From a virus: a stretch of 64,000 nt of DNA. The stretch spans positions 1 to 64,000 of IMG/VR virus record IMGVR_UViG_3300036944_001289; one strand, given 5' to 3'. Below, in pieces: positions 63,399 through 64,000 of this stretch. Position 1 is the first letter of the stretch, and the number at the start of each line of letters is the position of its first letter. The notes beneath the pieces are model-generated. The model ran no database searches and was not told the DNA's origin. It saw nothing but the letters and a program-made list of their open reading frames with translations. The position numbers and the translations under genes were made by a program.

Positions 63399-64000
63399 CG
63401 TATGTCAAGATTGTATGTAATATCGCTTATATTTGAAGGTAGTATAGATCTAACTCTATCATTAACTACACTTGTCAAAGAGCTTGCGGTTGTACTATCA
63501 ACGTCTAATCCTTTAATATAAACTAATACTTTATTAGATAATCTACCAGGTATGTTATACTTGAAGATATTATCTACGGTTTCTATAGAATTTCTATCAT
63601 CACAAGTGAAGTCGATGTTTATATTGTCTATAGTTATACCTCTCATATAGAGATACTTAATAAAGTCATCTGATAAGGATATGTTGTATATATTAAAATC
63701 TGATACATCGAAACCTGTTGCAATTATTTTTTGATTTGTTATGTAGTCTGTTATTGACTTGTCACTATAATTCTGATTACCTAAGTATAGAATATTTTTA
63801 ACTATAGTGTCAATAGATAATAAATTAGTAGGTGTACTAATGGAATTAGTTAGTACACCATTAACGTAAACATTAATTACACCGTCGAGTAAATTAAAGT
63901 CCATATCAATATGGTTATCTAGGTATTGTAATGGTATTACGTCAATAATTGAATTATCGTTCAGTACATTAACTGAAGAGTAATTAAACGCCCAATACGA
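63395..64000 (-). CDS. LamG-like virion protein, 5' end outside window
   Basis: The frame is open to the window edge with no stop. The first visible residues (FNYSSVNVLNDNSIIDVIP) continue into IDMDFNLLDGVINVYVNGVL, typical of a concanavalin/LamG-like jelly roll. A second part (about residue 90 on) is alpha/beta. An ATG at 63904 exists but is probably internal. Confidence 0.7.
   Translation of the reverse strand, partial: SYWAFNYSSVNVLNDNSIIDVIPLQYLDNHIDMDFNLLDGVINVYVNGVLTNSISTPTNLLSIDTIVKNILYLGNQNYSDKSITDYITNQKIIATGFDVSDFNIYNISLSDDFIKYLYMRGITIDNINIDFTCDDRNSIETVDNIFKYNIPGRLSNKVLVYIKGLDVDSTTASSLTSVVNDRVRSILPSNISDITYNLDIR

Overview
This window is part of an AT-rich genome of a large tailed phage, most likely a T4-like myovirus and possibly a jumbo phage. 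The evidence is a baseplate wedge protein of the T4 gp6 family, collar-domain tail fibres, T4-type late promoter boxes, dense runs of small overlapping genes, about 31 tRNA genes plus a tmRNA, and a set of nucleotide- and NAD-related enzymes. Nearly all starts I checked lack a Shine-Dalgarno sequence and sit behind A/T-rich leaders. That points to a host with SD-independent initiation (Bacteroidota would fit), but a phage-encoded PEP-CTERM protein points to an exosortase-bearing host. The host therefore stays open.

Layout. (1) 1-31.9 kb, minus strand: non-structural genes in overlapping cassettes. These include a hexapeptide-repeat protein, a DEDD exonuclease, thioredoxin, an SPFH protein, a PEP-CTERM protein, DNA ligase, a metallophosphoesterase, NAMPT (nadV-like), two AAA ATPases, a HAD/deoxyribosyltransferase-like fusion, PRPP synthetase, peptidyl-tRNA hydrolase 2, GMP reductase, a Ro60/TROVE-VWA-like protein, a metallopeptidase-VWA protein with its MoxR ATPase, a macro-like protein and a DUF932 protein. 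(2) 32-37.5 kb: virion/adhesin-type proteins and a lipoprotein. (3) 37.5-45 kb, minus strand: an RNA-rich region with tRNAs for all 20 amino acids, a one-piece tmRNA, several small structured RNAs, and tRNA-like genes whose 3' half precedes the 5' half (circular permutation). It is interrupted by small ORFs and an HNH endonuclease. (4) 45-50.5 kb: fibre proteins, a second HNH gene and small ORFs. (5) 50.7-61 kb, plus strand: a PD-(D/E)XK nuclease, the gp6-like baseplate protein and further baseplate/tail proteins, ending in a collar-domain fibre fused to a seven-repeat RCC1-like propeller. (6) 61-64 kb, minus strand: another collar protein, a propeller-like protein and a truncated LamG-like protein.

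How it works together. Two promoter-like motifs divide the genes. GGAAC followed by an A/T-rich box lies mostly 21-24 nt (up to about 60) upstream of metabolic and regulatory genes and of the tRNA array. A T4-late-like box (NNTAAATA) lies almost always exactly 5 nt before the ATG of structural genes, so late transcripts would be leaderless or nearly so. PRPP synthetase, NAMPT and a macro-like protein suggest rebuilding of NAD+, possibly against NAD-depleting defences. The tRNA set, tmRNA and peptidyl-tRNA hydrolase suggest phage control of translation.

Most unusual content: a circularly permuted tRNA-like RNA at about 15.2 kb with its own terminator and two more at 42.2 and 42.5 kb; a repeated small RNA family (8-bp closing stem plus CAGCAA) that also encloses one of them; and the leaderless late-promoter architecture. 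All calls come from reading the sequence by eye, with no database search.
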